A stretch of 12,392 bases of DNA from an uncultured Gemmobacter sp. (lineage in GTDB: Bacteria; Pseudomonadota; Alphaproteobacteria; Rhodobacterales; Rhodobacteraceae), in the NCBI GenBank assembly GCA_937983495.1, contig CALKAA010000141.1, forward strand, positions 1 to 12,392, in the 5' to 3' direction. Position 1 is the first letter of the stretch, and each line of letters begins with the position of its first letter. A program made the position numbers and the translations under genes. Below are positions 1 to 5,836 of the stretch, in pieces. The notes beneath the pieces are model-generated. The model ran no database searches. It saw only the letters and a list, made by a program, of their open reading frames with translations, and was not told the origin of the DNA.

Positions 1-535
1 GATCGGGCAGCAGCTCGCGGGCGGCAAGGCCACGGCAATCAATCACCTGCCCCTGCGCTGCGCCGCCAAATTGCGCGCCTTTGGCCTGCAAACCGGCTCG
101 CAGCGCAGCCAAGGCGGCGCGCGGGTTTAGATGCCCTTCGGGGGCGAAGAACAGGCCCTGGTCAAAGCGGCCCGCCAGATCGGGTTCCAGCGCCGCGATG
201 TCGGGCCCGTTCACCGCCACCGCCCCATGGGTGCGGCGAGCAAAGCGTGCAAGCTCGCCCCGGTCGCGCCCCAAGGCCAGAACCAGCGTGCCCGCCCGCG
301 TGACGGGGGTGTGCTGCTGCCACCAATCCATCGCGGCTTGGCCGTGGCGCAGCACGGGTTCCTCGGCGGATTCGAACTCGCAAAACGGCGCAAGCATGCC
401 CCCCGCCCACCATGAACAGGCGGTGCCCCCCATCGGGGCCGGGTCGATGAGCGTTACAGCGGCCCCGCGCGCCATCAATTCGGTGGCAACGCAAAGCCCC
501 ATGACGCCTGCGCCATAGATGGTGAAATCGCTCAT
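1..535 (-). CDS. thiO: ThiO-like FAD-dependent glycine oxidase, N-terminal part (runs off the window)
   Basis: Only the first 178 codons are present; the 3' end lies beyond base 1. The N-terminus reads MSDFTIYGAGVMGLC, a dinucleotide-binding GxGxxG motif (G8, G10, G13) ending in an acidic residue at D31, as expected for the FAD-binding fold of the D-amino-acid oxidase/ThiO family. Around residues 44-52 (SWWAGGMLAP) lies the stretch typical of ThiO and glycine oxidases. In the family, the enzyme oxidises glycine to the imine (dehydroglycine) used to build the thiazole half of thiamine; it is cytoplasmic. The ATG follows the thiD stop after only two bases (TAG-GC-ATG), with a GGTGG stretch at the end of thiD as a likely ribosome-binding site. 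Translational coupling and shared TPP control are therefore likely. Gene context makes ThiO more likely than another DAO-family oxidoreductase. thiS, thiG and thiE would be expected next, outside the window. Confidence 0.88.
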   Translation of the reverse strand, partial: MSDFTIYGAGVMGLCVATELMARGAAVTLIDPAPMGGTACSWWAGGMLAPFCEFESAEEPVLRHGQAAMDWWQQHTPVTRAGTLVLALGRDRGELARFARRTHGAVAVNGPDIAALEPDLAGRFDQGLFFAPEGHLNPRAALAALRAGLQAKGAQFGGAAQGQVIDCRGLAARELLPD

Positions 536-537
536 GC

Positions 538-1317
538 CTACCACCAAGAGTGGAAGTGATGCACCGGGCCATGACCAGAGCCCACGTTCAATCCATCGGC
601 GGCGGAAATCGCGCCTTGCAGCCAGCGATGGGCGCGGCCCACCGCATCGGGCATCGCCATGCCCTGCGCCAGCCCTGCCGCAATCGCGGCAGACAGCGAG
701 CATCCGGTGCCATGGGTGTTTTTCGTCGCAAGGCGCTGGGCCTCGAACAGATGTTCAGACGGGCCGAAAAGTCGATCAAGGCAGATCGGCCCCACGGCAT
801 GGCCGCCCTTCAGCAGCACCCAATCCGGCCCCATGGCGCACAGGGCCTGCGGATCGGGCTGCGGGTGGCCCGCCAGCCGTGCGGCCTCGGGCAAATTGGG
901 GGTGAGCAGGGTGGCCATCGGCAGCAGGTGTGCCTTCAGGGCCTGCAAGGCGTCATCTTCGATCAACGCATCGCCGGATTTCGCCACCATCACCGGGTCC
1001 AGCACCACCGGCACCGGGCGCGTGCGCAGCGCGGCCTGCAAACCCTCGGCCACCGCCTCCACCGCCGCCACGCTGCCCAGCATGCCGATCTTCACCGCCC
1101 CCACCGCCAGATCATCAAACACCGCCGCAATCTGGGCGCGGATCATCGCAGGCGATACGGACTCTACCGCTGTGACGGCGCGGGTATTCTGCGCGGTGAT
1201 CGCGGTGATCACACTGGCTCCATAGCAGCCAAGGGCGGAAAAGGCCTTGAGATCGGCCTGAATCCCCGCGCCGCCGCCGCTGTCAGACCCCGCAATGGTC
1301 AAGGCTATCGCCGCCAT
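538..1317 (-). CDS. thiD: Hydroxymethylpyrimidine/phosphomethylpyrimidine kinase ThiD
   Basis: A 259-residue protein, the usual length for ThiD. It phosphorylates HMP and then HMP-phosphate to HMP-pyrophosphate, the pyrimidine half of thiamine, in the cytoplasm. The N-terminal signature GSDSGGGAGIQADLKAF (about residues 10-26) and the C-terminal anion-hole motif NTHGTGCSLSAAIAAG with catalytic Cys206 are both intact. Internal ribokinase-fold strands such as VVLDPVMVAKSG and LLTPNLPEA are also family-typical. The ATG at 1317 is chosen because the protein then begins MAAIALTIAGSDSG, like most homologues, and a GGGGTGA ribosome-binding site lies three bases upstream. It is the first gene after a TPP riboswitch and is followed two bases later by thiO, so the two form one operon. 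No defect was seen. Confidence 0.97.
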   Translation of the reverse strand: MAAIALTIAGSDSGGGAGIQADLKAFSALGCYGASVITAITAQNTRAVTAVESVSPAMIRAQIAAVFDDLAVGAVKIGMLGSVAAVEAVAEGLQAALRTRPVPVVLDPVMVAKSGDALIEDDALQALKAHLLPMATLLTPNLPEAARLAGHPQPDPQALCAMGPDWVLLKGGHAVGPICLDRLFGPSEHLFEAQRLATKNTHGTGCSLSAAIAAGLAQGMAMPDAVGRAHRWLQGAISAADGLNVGSGHGPVHHFHSWW

Positions 1318-1341
1318 AAGTCACCCCACAAAGGTTGGGGT
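1318..1341 (-). promoter_or_regulatory. Hairpin covering the thiD ribosome-binding site
   Basis: In the thiD transcript, ACCCCA (1341-1336) can pair perfectly with TGGGGT (1328-1323) across a seven-base loop. The 3' arm contains the GGGG of the Shine-Dalgarno sequence GGGGTGA (1327-1321), three bases before the ATG. The hairpin would hide the ribosome-binding site. No U-run follows it, so it does not look like an intrinsic terminator. Lying 54 bases after the TPP aptamer, it is the most likely expression platform, acting on translation. This is inferred from base pairing seen by eye. Confidence 0.55.
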
Positions 1342-1394
1342 CAGAGGGCGAAAGTGGGATAAGTCGGGCCGAGACGCGGCAGGCGTTCAGCATG

Positions 1395-1485
1395 GCTCGT
1401 TCCCTAGCGCCGGCATGACCCGGATCAGGTTCGATGGGTGCTGTGCCTTGCACATCTCAGCCCCGCACGGGGCGCCCCAACAAGC
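1395..1485 (-). promoter_or_regulatory. TPP riboswitch (thi-box aptamer) upstream of thiD
   Basis: Read on the minus strand, this stretch carries the conserved thi-box elements in the right order: a G-rich 5' side, CTGAGAT (1460-1454), then ACCTGATCCGGGTCATG (from 1430) running into CCGGCG, followed by CTAGGGAAC. The ends pair as P1, GCUUGUU (1485-1479) with AACGAGC (1401-1395), seven pairs including one G-U. GCCCCG/CGGGGC just after the 5' side forms another stem. The aptamer binds thiamine pyrophosphate and normally lowers expression of the downstream gene, here thiD-thiO. Confidence 0.96.
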
Positions 1486-1494
1486 TATTGCGGT

Positions 1495-1523
1495 TGTGTA
1501 GAATGCACCGCCGGGTGACGCAA
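1495..1523 (-). promoter_or_regulatory. Candidate promoter for the riboswitch-thiD-thiO transcript
   Basis: On the minus strand TTGCGT (1523-1518) and TACACA (1500-1495) are 17 bases apart. A transcript would start near 1488, just before the first P1 base of the aptamer at 1485. The -10 box is a poor match to consensus; spacing and position are the main support. Confidence 0.4.
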
Positions 1524-1618
1524 GGGCAGATTTTCCGGCATGGTCAGGGGGCGGAAACCAGAGCGGCTCTCAGGCGGCGTTCACGAAAATGCGACCGACC
1601 CGCTCGGTTCGCCCTGCT

Positions 1619-1646
1619 TTGCACCCTATGCAGGCTGCGCTAAACT
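1619..1646 (+). promoter_or_regulatory. Candidate promoter for the first L,D-transpeptidase gene
   Basis: TTGCAC (1619-1624) and TAAACT (1641-1646) are separated by 16 bases, giving a start near 1653 and a leader of about 30 bases. The -35 box is weak, so this is only a suggestion by eye. Confidence 0.3.
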
Positions 1647-1681
1647 CGCTATGGGGCAGAAAAACAATGACGGGCAGTTCC

Positions 1682-2182
1682 ATGGCAATTCTGCGTGTGT
1701 TTCTGGTGATCGCACTGGCCTTTGGCTTGGCCGCCTGCGGTGGTGGGGGCAAGTTCCGATCGTATCACGGACCCAAGGTCACCTCGATTCAGGTGCATAA
1801 GGCGGATCGCAAGATGTATCTTCTGCACAAGGACAAGGTGCTGGAGGAATATGACATCGCGCTTGGTTTTGCCCCCGAGGGGCACAAGCAGTTCGAGGGC
1901 GATGGCAAGACCCCGGAGGGGGTGTATTTCATCACCCATCACAACCCGAAAAGCCGCTATCACCTCTCGGTCGGGATTTCCTACCCCAATGAGGCAGACC
2001 GCGCTTTTGCCAGAGCCCAGAACAAAAGCCCCGGTGGTGACATCATGATTCATGGCCGCACCAACTACAAGGGCACCAACAAGGGCGACTGGACGGCTGG
2101 CTGCATTGCGGTGAAAGACCGCGAGATGGAGCAGATCTATGCCATGGTAACGGCACGCACGCCCATCGTGATCATGCCCTGA
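1682..2182 (+). CDS. YkuD-type L,D-transpeptidase family lipoprotein
   Basis: A 166-residue protein starting MAILRVFLVIALAFGLAAC, a lipoprotein signal with lipobox LAAC, so the mature protein is probably lipid-anchored in the periplasm. The rest is a YkuD domain: strands around KVTSIQVHKADRKMYLLHKD, the product-like DGKTPEGVYFI stretch, His124 in MIHGRTN, and the catalytic motif TAGCIAVKD with Cys141. Such enzymes form 3-3 cross-links in peptidoglycan or attach proteins to it through an acyl-enzyme on the cysteine; the exact substrate cannot be read from sequence. The reading frame is open back to 1589. ATG 1682 is preferred because it gives a standard signal peptide; ATG 1667 (adding MTGSS) is also possible, and neither has a strong ribosome-binding site. 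It is a separate unit, ended by a hairpin it shares with the convergent CAP gene. Confidence 0.9.
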   Translation: MAILRVFLVIALAFGLAACGGGGKFRSYHGPKVTSIQVHKADRKMYLLHKDKVLEEYDIALGFAPEGHKQFEGDGKTPEGVYFITHHNPKSRYHLSVGISYPNEADRAFARAQNKSPGGDIMIHGRTNYKGTNKGDWTAGCIAVKDREMEQIYAMVTARTPIVIMP

Positions 2183-2221
2183 GCGGGCGACCGTGCTGAA
2201 AAGATACAGAGTTGAAACGAC

Positions 2222-2244
2222 AAAGGGCCCTTGCGGGCCCTTTT
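2222..2244. terminator. Terminator hairpin between convergent genes
   Basis: AAAGGGCCC (2222-2230) pairs perfectly with GGGCCCTTT (2235-2243) over a TTGC loop, nine base pairs, followed by a short T-run on the plus strand and an equivalent TTT on the minus strand. It lies 40 bases after the plus-strand L,D-transpeptidase and 24 bases past the end of the minus-strand CAP gene, so it can serve both. Confidence 0.85.
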
Positions 2245-2267
2245 GCATTGGATTTGGACGGCAGAGC

Positions 2268-2867
2268 TTACTGGCCTGCGATCCCATCCATTTCAGAGCT
2301 GACCGTGCGGCCAAGCGCGGTGGATGTCACATTGGCGATCGGGCCACGGGTGCGGTCGCCCAAAGCCAGGGTCCACCAGATCTTGCCGCCCGGTTCCTGA
2401 TACCAGCCAAAGCCCAACTCGTTCGCCGCCGGGTCCATCAGCACGCCCAGCGTATCGGGCTGCCCTGCCCAGGTGCCCAGCGTATCGAGATCGGATTCGT
2501 AGGTCTCAGCCACCAGTTCACCCTGGAAATGGCCCATATAGCCCGCGCGCTGCGCGCGGTAGAGCGGCGAAGAGCCGTCAGAGCCGAAATGCCAGGGGCG
2601 TGCCTGCGCCGACATGTCGCGCGAATGACCCATGGCCGCATTGGTGAGTGGCTGGTTCAGCTCTACCGGTCCAAGGCCACGCGCCGCGCGCAGGGTGTTG
2701 AGCGAATCACGCATGCGCACCGGCATCTCTGCCTCGTCTGCCTTGCTGATCTTGTAGATCACCGGCAGGGGCCGACCGTCCGGGCCCAGTTGAGGGCCGG
2801 TGGGGCCGGTGGCGCAACCGGCCAGGGCCGTGGCGGCACAGAGGGCCAGAACCGAGAATTTCATCAT
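2268..2867 (-). CDS. CAP (SCP/PR-1-like) domain lipoprotein
   Basis: A 199-residue protein beginning MMKFSVLALCAATALAGC; Cys18 sits in an LAGC lipobox, so it is probably an envelope lipoprotein. The body matches the bacterial CAP domain (about residues 55-175): LNTLRAARGLGPVELNQPL at its start, AAMGHSRDMSAQARPWHFG with the conserved His and the HFGSDGSSPLYRAQRAGY stretch, then ELVAET and the C-terminal GFGWYQE...KIWWTLALGD. CAP-domain proteins are secreted and bind lipids or cell-wall material in various lineages; the function of the bacterial single-domain form is poorly known, so none is assigned. ATG 2864, one codon later, is equally plausible, and no strong ribosome-binding site separates them. 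The longer open frame to 2933 would bury the signal peptide and is rejected. It is transcribed away from the second L,D-transpeptidase and toward the first. Confidence 0.87.
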   Translation of the reverse strand: MMKFSVLALCAATALAGCATGPTGPQLGPDGRPLPVIYKISKADEAEMPVRMRDSLNTLRAARGLGPVELNQPLTNAAMGHSRDMSAQARPWHFGSDGSSPLYRAQRAGYMGHFQGELVAETYESDLDTLGTWAGQPDTLGVLMDPAANELGFGWYQEPGGKIWWTLALGDRTRGPIANVTSTALGRTVSSEMDGIAGQ

Positions 2868-2898
2868 TTCGCAAACACCAAAGGCTTCGGACTCGCTG

Positions 2899-2927
2899 TC
2901 TTTAGCCAAACACTTGTGCAGGATCAA
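2899..2927 (-). promoter_or_regulatory. Candidate promoter for the CAP lipoprotein gene
   Basis: On the minus strand TTGATC (2927-2922) and TAAAGA (2904-2899) are 17 bases apart, with a predicted start near 2892 and a leader of about 25 bases. The -10 match is modest. Confidence 0.33.
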
Positions 2928-2968
2928 ACGCAACTCTGCGTGAAACCGCCGAATGACGGGGGTTTGAA

Positions 2969-2997
2969 TTGCGATCTTGCGGCAGTGCGGCTAAAAA
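2969..2997 (+). promoter_or_regulatory. Candidate promoter for the second L,D-transpeptidase operon
   Basis: TTGCGA (2969-2974) and TAAAAA (2992-2997) are exactly 17 bases apart in the divergent spacer, with a predicted start near 3004 and a leader of about 26 bases before ATG 3030. Found by eye against a sigma-70-like consensus. Confidence 0.37.
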
Positions 2998-3029
2998 CCG
3001 CTCAATTCGTAACGACAGGAGCGCAGCGA

Positions 3030-3599
3030 ATGTCTGCTGACACCATTTTCAAGCCCACGCGTCGTGCCCTGCTGGCTGGGGCCGCGGCGACGTTGGCCGC
3101 TTCTGCCTTGCCGGCCTTCGCGCAGGAAGGTGGCATTCGCAGCAACGTGGCCAGTTTTCGCATGCTGGACTGGCAGGCCTATTTTCCCGACCTGAACAAG
3201 GGGGCCATTCTGGTCGATACGCAGTCGCGGGTGCTGCATTACTGGTCGCCTGATCATACGACCTACAAGCTCTACCCGACCTCGGTGCCTGTCTCGACCG
3301 AACTGACCCGGCTGGGCCGCACCTCGATCATCAAGAAAGATCCGGCACCAAGCTGGCGCCCGACGCCTTCGATGAAAGAGCGCAACCCCGATTGGCCGGA
3401 TTTCATCCCGCCGGGGCCGGATTGCCCGCTGGGCACCCGTGCCATGTGGCTGAGCTGGGAATATTACCGCATCCACGGTACGCATGACACGCGCAAGATC
3501 GGGCGCAAGTCGTCGAATGGCTGTATCGGCATGTATAACGAACATGTGGAAGAGCTGTATGAACTGGTGCAGATTGGCGCGCAGGTCCTGTTGATCTGA
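3030..3599 (+). CDS. YkuD-type L,D-transpeptidase with Tat-like signal peptide
   Basis: A 189-residue protein. The N-terminus has a twin-arginine-like segment, KPTRRALLAG (RR at 11-12), a hydrophobic run and a probable cleavage site after AFA (29-31), so export may be by Tat; a Sec signal is not excluded. The YkuD domain follows from about residue 58 (GAILVDTQSRVLHYW), through a TSVPVSTELTRLG stretch to His149 (RIHGTH) and the catalytic SSNGCIGM motif with Cys165. It should act on periplasmic peptidoglycan as an L,D-transpeptidase. It differs clearly from the lipoprotein paralogue at 1682-2182. ATG 3030 is chosen because GACAGGAG lies eight bases upstream; the open frame extends to 2193 but runs antisense through the CAP gene. 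The next gene starts ten bases after its stop, so the two are probably co-transcribed. Confidence 0.92.
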   Translation: MSADTIFKPTRRALLAGAAATLAASALPAFAQEGGIRSNVASFRMLDWQAYFPDLNKGAILVDTQSRVLHYWSPDHTTYKLYPTSVPVSTELTRLGRTSIIKKDPAPSWRPTPSMKERNPDWPDFIPPGPDCPLGTRAMWLSWEYYRIHGTHDTRKIGRKSSNGCIGMYNEHVEELYELVQIGAQVLLI

Positions 3600-3609
3600 G
3601 GAGATTGCG

Positions 3610-3798
3610 ATGAAAGCCCTTGCCCTCTCGCTGGCGCTTGCCGTCATCGCGATGCCCGTGCTGGCTGCCGGGCCCTTGGTGAGCGTGGAAGACCCGGTGC
3701 CAGTCGTGGTGCCAGAGGCCGCGCCCGGTTCTTCTGGTGGCGTAGTTGTGGTGCCCCTGTTGACACTTTTGATCTTGGCGGCAGCCGTCGCCAAATGA
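3610..3798 (+). CDS. Small secreted or membrane protein of unknown function (62 residues)
   Basis: This short gene is supported by a strong ribosome-binding site, GAGGAGA, which begins in the stop codon of the preceding L,D-transpeptidase gene, and by a terminator directly after it. The protein has a signal peptide (MKALALSLALAVIAMPVLAA), a short Val/Pro/Glu-rich stretch (VSVEDPVPVVVPEAAP, about residues 24-39), a GSSGG hinge (40-44), and a C-terminal hydrophobic segment of about 16 residues ending in a single lysine. If the signal is cleaved, the mature protein of about 42 residues would be held in the inner membrane by its C-terminus with a short periplasmic head. No enzymatic motif is seen. 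From memory, similar short proteins with Pro-rich middles and hydrophobic tails occur in Rhodobacteraceae, but no function is known to me. Confidence 0.8.
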   Translation: MKALALSLALAVIAMPVLAAGPLVSVEDPVPVVVPEAAPGSSGGVVVVPLLTLLILAAAVAK

Positions 3799-3799
3799 C

Positions 3800-3824
3800 A
3801 AAGGCGCCCAAAGGGCGCCTTTTT
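3800..3824. terminator. Terminator hairpin between the small-protein gene and hemH
   Basis: AAAGGCGCCC (3800-3809) pairs perfectly with GGGCGCCTTT (3813-3822) around an AAA loop, and a T-run continues to 3824. It starts two bases after the plus-strand stop. On the minus strand it follows the hemH stop by about 18 bases and ends in TTT, so it can work in both directions. Confidence 0.9.
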
Positions 3825-3841
3825 GCTTGAGTGCAGAGCGC

Positions 3842-4927
3842 TTACAGCCAGCCTGCCAGATTTTCCCGGATCACCGCCGCCAGCGCCGTGATATGGGCGG
3901 GCTCGGCATTCAGGCAGGGAATATAGGTGAAAACCTCGCCCCCGGCATGTTCAAAGCTCTCGCAGATCTCGCCCTTGATCTCCTCCAGCGTCTCGATGCA
4001 ATCGGCGCTGAAGGCGGGGGCGATCACGGCGATCCGCTTTTTCCCTTGCTTGGCCAGTTCGGCCACATGCTCCACCGTATAGGGGCGCAGCCATTCCTCG
4101 CGGCCAAAGACCGATTGGAATGTGGTGATGATCTCGCCTTTCTCCCAGCCCAGCCGTTCGCGCAGCAGGCGCGAGGTTTTCTGGCATTGGCAGTGATAGG
4201 GGTCACCTTCCATCAGATACCGCTTCGGCATGCCGTGATAGCTGGCCACCAGCACATCAGGCCGGTGGTCCAGCGCGGCATAAGCCCGCTCCACCGATTG
4301 CGCCAAAGCCTCGATATAGGCCGGATGATCGAAATATTCCGGCAGGGTGCGGCTTGCGGGCTGGCGGCCTTGCTGCATCAGCGCGCGGAAGAACTGGTCA
4401 TTTGCCGTCGCTGTGGTGGCCCCGGCATATTGGGGGTAAAGCGGGCAGAACAGGATTTTCTCGCACCCCGCCTCGACCATCGCCTGCACCTTCGACAGGG
4501 TAGAGGGGTTGCCATAGCGCATGCAGAAATCGACCATGATCTGCTCGCCATATTCGGCTTTCAGCACCGCCGCCACCGCCTGCGTCTGATCGCGGGTGAT
4601 CGTCATCAGCGGGCTTTCATTGCGCTCCTGATCCCAGATCAGCTTGTAATTGGCACCGCTGGTGAACGGCCGCTTGGTCAGGATGATGAGTTGCAGCAAG
4701 GGTTGCCATTTCCAGGCCGGATAGTCGATGACGCGGCGATCTGACAGAAATTCGTTCAGATAGCGTCGCATTGACCAGTAATCGGTCGCGTCTGGCGTGC
4801 CCAGATTGGCCAGCAGAATGCCGACCTTGGCCCCCTTTACCGGCGGGTGATCGGCAGGTGCGTGGCTCAGGCGGCCCTCACCAGGGCGAATCACCGATTT
4901 CACCGCATCGCGCAGGGCATCGAGCAT
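3842..4927 (-). CDS. hemH: Ferrochelatase (protohaem ferro-lyase)
   Basis: A 361-residue protein, normal for ferrochelatase. It inserts Fe2+ into protoporphyrin IX, the last step of haem b synthesis, at the cytoplasmic face of the membrane. Landmarks in order: GILLANLGTPD near residue 36, the FCMRYGNPS segment, FCPLYPQYAGATTA, the catalytic-His motif ASYHGMPKRY with His231, CQCQKTSRLL, and PAFSADCIETLEEIKGE with the conserved acidic Glu312. ATG 4927 is chosen because AAGGAGAG lies just upstream; the frame is open back to 4993 but without homologous residues there. It follows the NDUFAF5-like gene by 62 bases on the same strand and may be read from it as well as from a candidate promoter of its own. 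Confidence 0.97.
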   Translation of the reverse strand: MLDALRDAVKSVIRPGEGRLSHAPADHPPVKGAKVGILLANLGTPDATDYWSMRRYLNEFLSDRRVIDYPAWKWQPLLQLIILTKRPFTSGANYKLIWDQERNESPLMTITRDQTQAVAAVLKAEYGEQIMVDFCMRYGNPSTLSKVQAMVEAGCEKILFCPLYPQYAGATTATANDQFFRALMQQGRQPASRTLPEYFDHPAYIEALAQSVERAYAALDHRPDVLVASYHGMPKRYLMEGDPYHCQCQKTSRLLRERLGWEKGEIITTFQSVFGREEWLRPYTVEHVAELAKQGKKRIAVIAPAFSADCIETLEEIKGEICESFEHAGGEVFTYIPCLNAEPAHITALAAVIRENLAGWL

Positions 4928-4965
4928 GGGTCTCTCCTTGGTATTCTCGGCGACATCAAGGGCCA

Positions 4966-4993
4966 GACATAGCGGCCATATGGGCCGGGTCAA
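4966..4993 (-). promoter_or_regulatory. Candidate hemH promoter with an inverted repeat in its spacer
   Basis: On the minus strand TTGACC (4993-4988) and TATGTC (4971-4966) are 16 bases apart, predicting a start near 4959. A perfect five-base inverted repeat, CGGCC-ATATG-GGCCG (4973-4987), fills the spacer and could be an operator. The -35 box overlaps the stop codon of the upstream gene. Weak -10 match; by-eye inference. Confidence 0.33.
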
Positions 4994-5799
4994 CCATCGC
5001 CTTTCGTCGCAGCCTTGAGCGCATCCTCCAGTCGGGCGATGGCAGAGCCGGGGCGCAGCGGTTTTTGCTGGCTGTCATGCGGTGCCCAACCGGTGAGGCA
5101 GATCACCTCGAAGGTCGCGCAGATGCGCTCTCCCTCAGAGAAGGTCTTCGCATAGCGCCGCGCGGCCTCGATCAGCACGGCGCGGCGGGTCGGTCGGCGC
5201 GGGCGTTCGGTCAGGGCATTGGCTTCGCCCATGGCGCGCAGATCAGCCATGAGGTGAAAGGCGTCGCGATAGCTGGCGCGGCGGGTGAAACCATCGGCCA
5301 CCGGCAGATTGAGCCCTGCACGCTGCACCAGCCCGCCCAGATCGCGGATTTCGCCCATTGGCAGGATGCGCGGCGACAGGCCGCCAGTCACCGCCACCTC
5401 GGCCTCGGCCAGACAGGTGCGCAGTTCATGCAGGGTTTGCCCGCCCAGTGTGAAGGCCAGCATCAGCCCGTCGGGGATCAGCGCGCGTCTGCATTGCACC
5501 AATTGCCCCACCGGATCATTGGCCCAGTGCAGCGCCATGGCGTGAATCACCAGATCATGGGCTTCGGGGCGCAGGTCCAGCACCTCATCATCGGCGATGA
5601 TTTTGGCTCCGGGCAGGATATTTTCCCAGATTTCAGGGAAAGGTGTGATGATGGCAGGTTTTGTAAACGCTCTGTTAACCGCCATGAGTCTTTCCTGAAC
5701 CTCAAGGACGGCCTCCTCATGCAGGAACAGCGCGTCGCGCTGGGCGCGGCGGCGGTTGCGGATCAGGGCGTGGCGGTCTGTCAGCGGCGGGGGGGGCAT
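4990..5799 (-). CDS. NDUFAF5-like (BioC-related) methyltransferase-fold protein lacking the SAM motif
   Basis: A 269-residue protein resembling NDUFAF5, the mitochondrial complex I assembly factor, from memory of that sequence. Shared stretches are LHWANDPVGQL (near 95), RRALIPDGL, FTLGGQTLHELR, GGLSPRILPMGEIRDLGGLVQRAG and the tail FHLMADLRAMGEANA, then a C-terminal GWAPHDSQQKPLRPGSA. Human NDUFAF5 hydroxylates an arginine of NDUFS7; alphaproteobacterial complex I has a homologous subunit. Oddly, the glycine-rich SAM motif I expected around residues 55-70 is absent: that region reads KPAIITPFPEIWENIL. The protein may be catalytically altered or act as a chaperone. ATG 5799 fits the AAGGAGA ribosome-binding site best (five bases); ATG 5802 is also possible. 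The gene precedes hemH and diverges from the ComF gene across 37 bases. Confidence 0.82.
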   Translation of the reverse strand: MPPPPLTDRHALIRNRRRAQRDALFLHEEAVLEVQERLMAVNRAFTKPAIITPFPEIWENILPGAKIIADDEVLDLRPEAHDLVIHAMALHWANDPVGQLVQCRRALIPDGLMLAFTLGGQTLHELRTCLAEAEVAVTGGLSPRILPMGEIRDLGGLVQRAGLNLPVADGFTRRASYRDAFHLMADLRAMGEANALTERPRRPTRRAVLIEAARRYAKTFSEGERICATFEVICLTGWAPHDSQQKPLRPGSAIARLEDALKAATKGDG

Positions 5800-5836
5800 C
5801 ATGTCTCCTTGATGGCCGAGACCATAGGAGGGTCGC

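Noticed and set aside
1323..1341. Intrinsic terminator between the TPP riboswitch and thiD
   Set aside because: The hairpin is only six pairs, has no U-run after it, and its 3' arm is the ribosome-binding site, so translational control fits better.
550..1362. A 270-codon plus-strand open frame opposite thiD
   Set aside because: It is a shadow of thiD, with a His/Arg/Gln-rich translation and no ribosome-binding site of note.
2193..3029. Upstream extension of the second L,D-transpeptidase frame back to 2193
   Set aside because: It runs antisense through the CAP-domain gene and has no homologous content. A signal peptide and a good ribosome-binding site begin at 3030.
3827..4744. A 305-codon plus-strand open frame opposite hemH
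   Set aside because: It is the antisense shadow of ferrochelatase, which has its complete set of motifs; no signal for expression of the shadow was seen.
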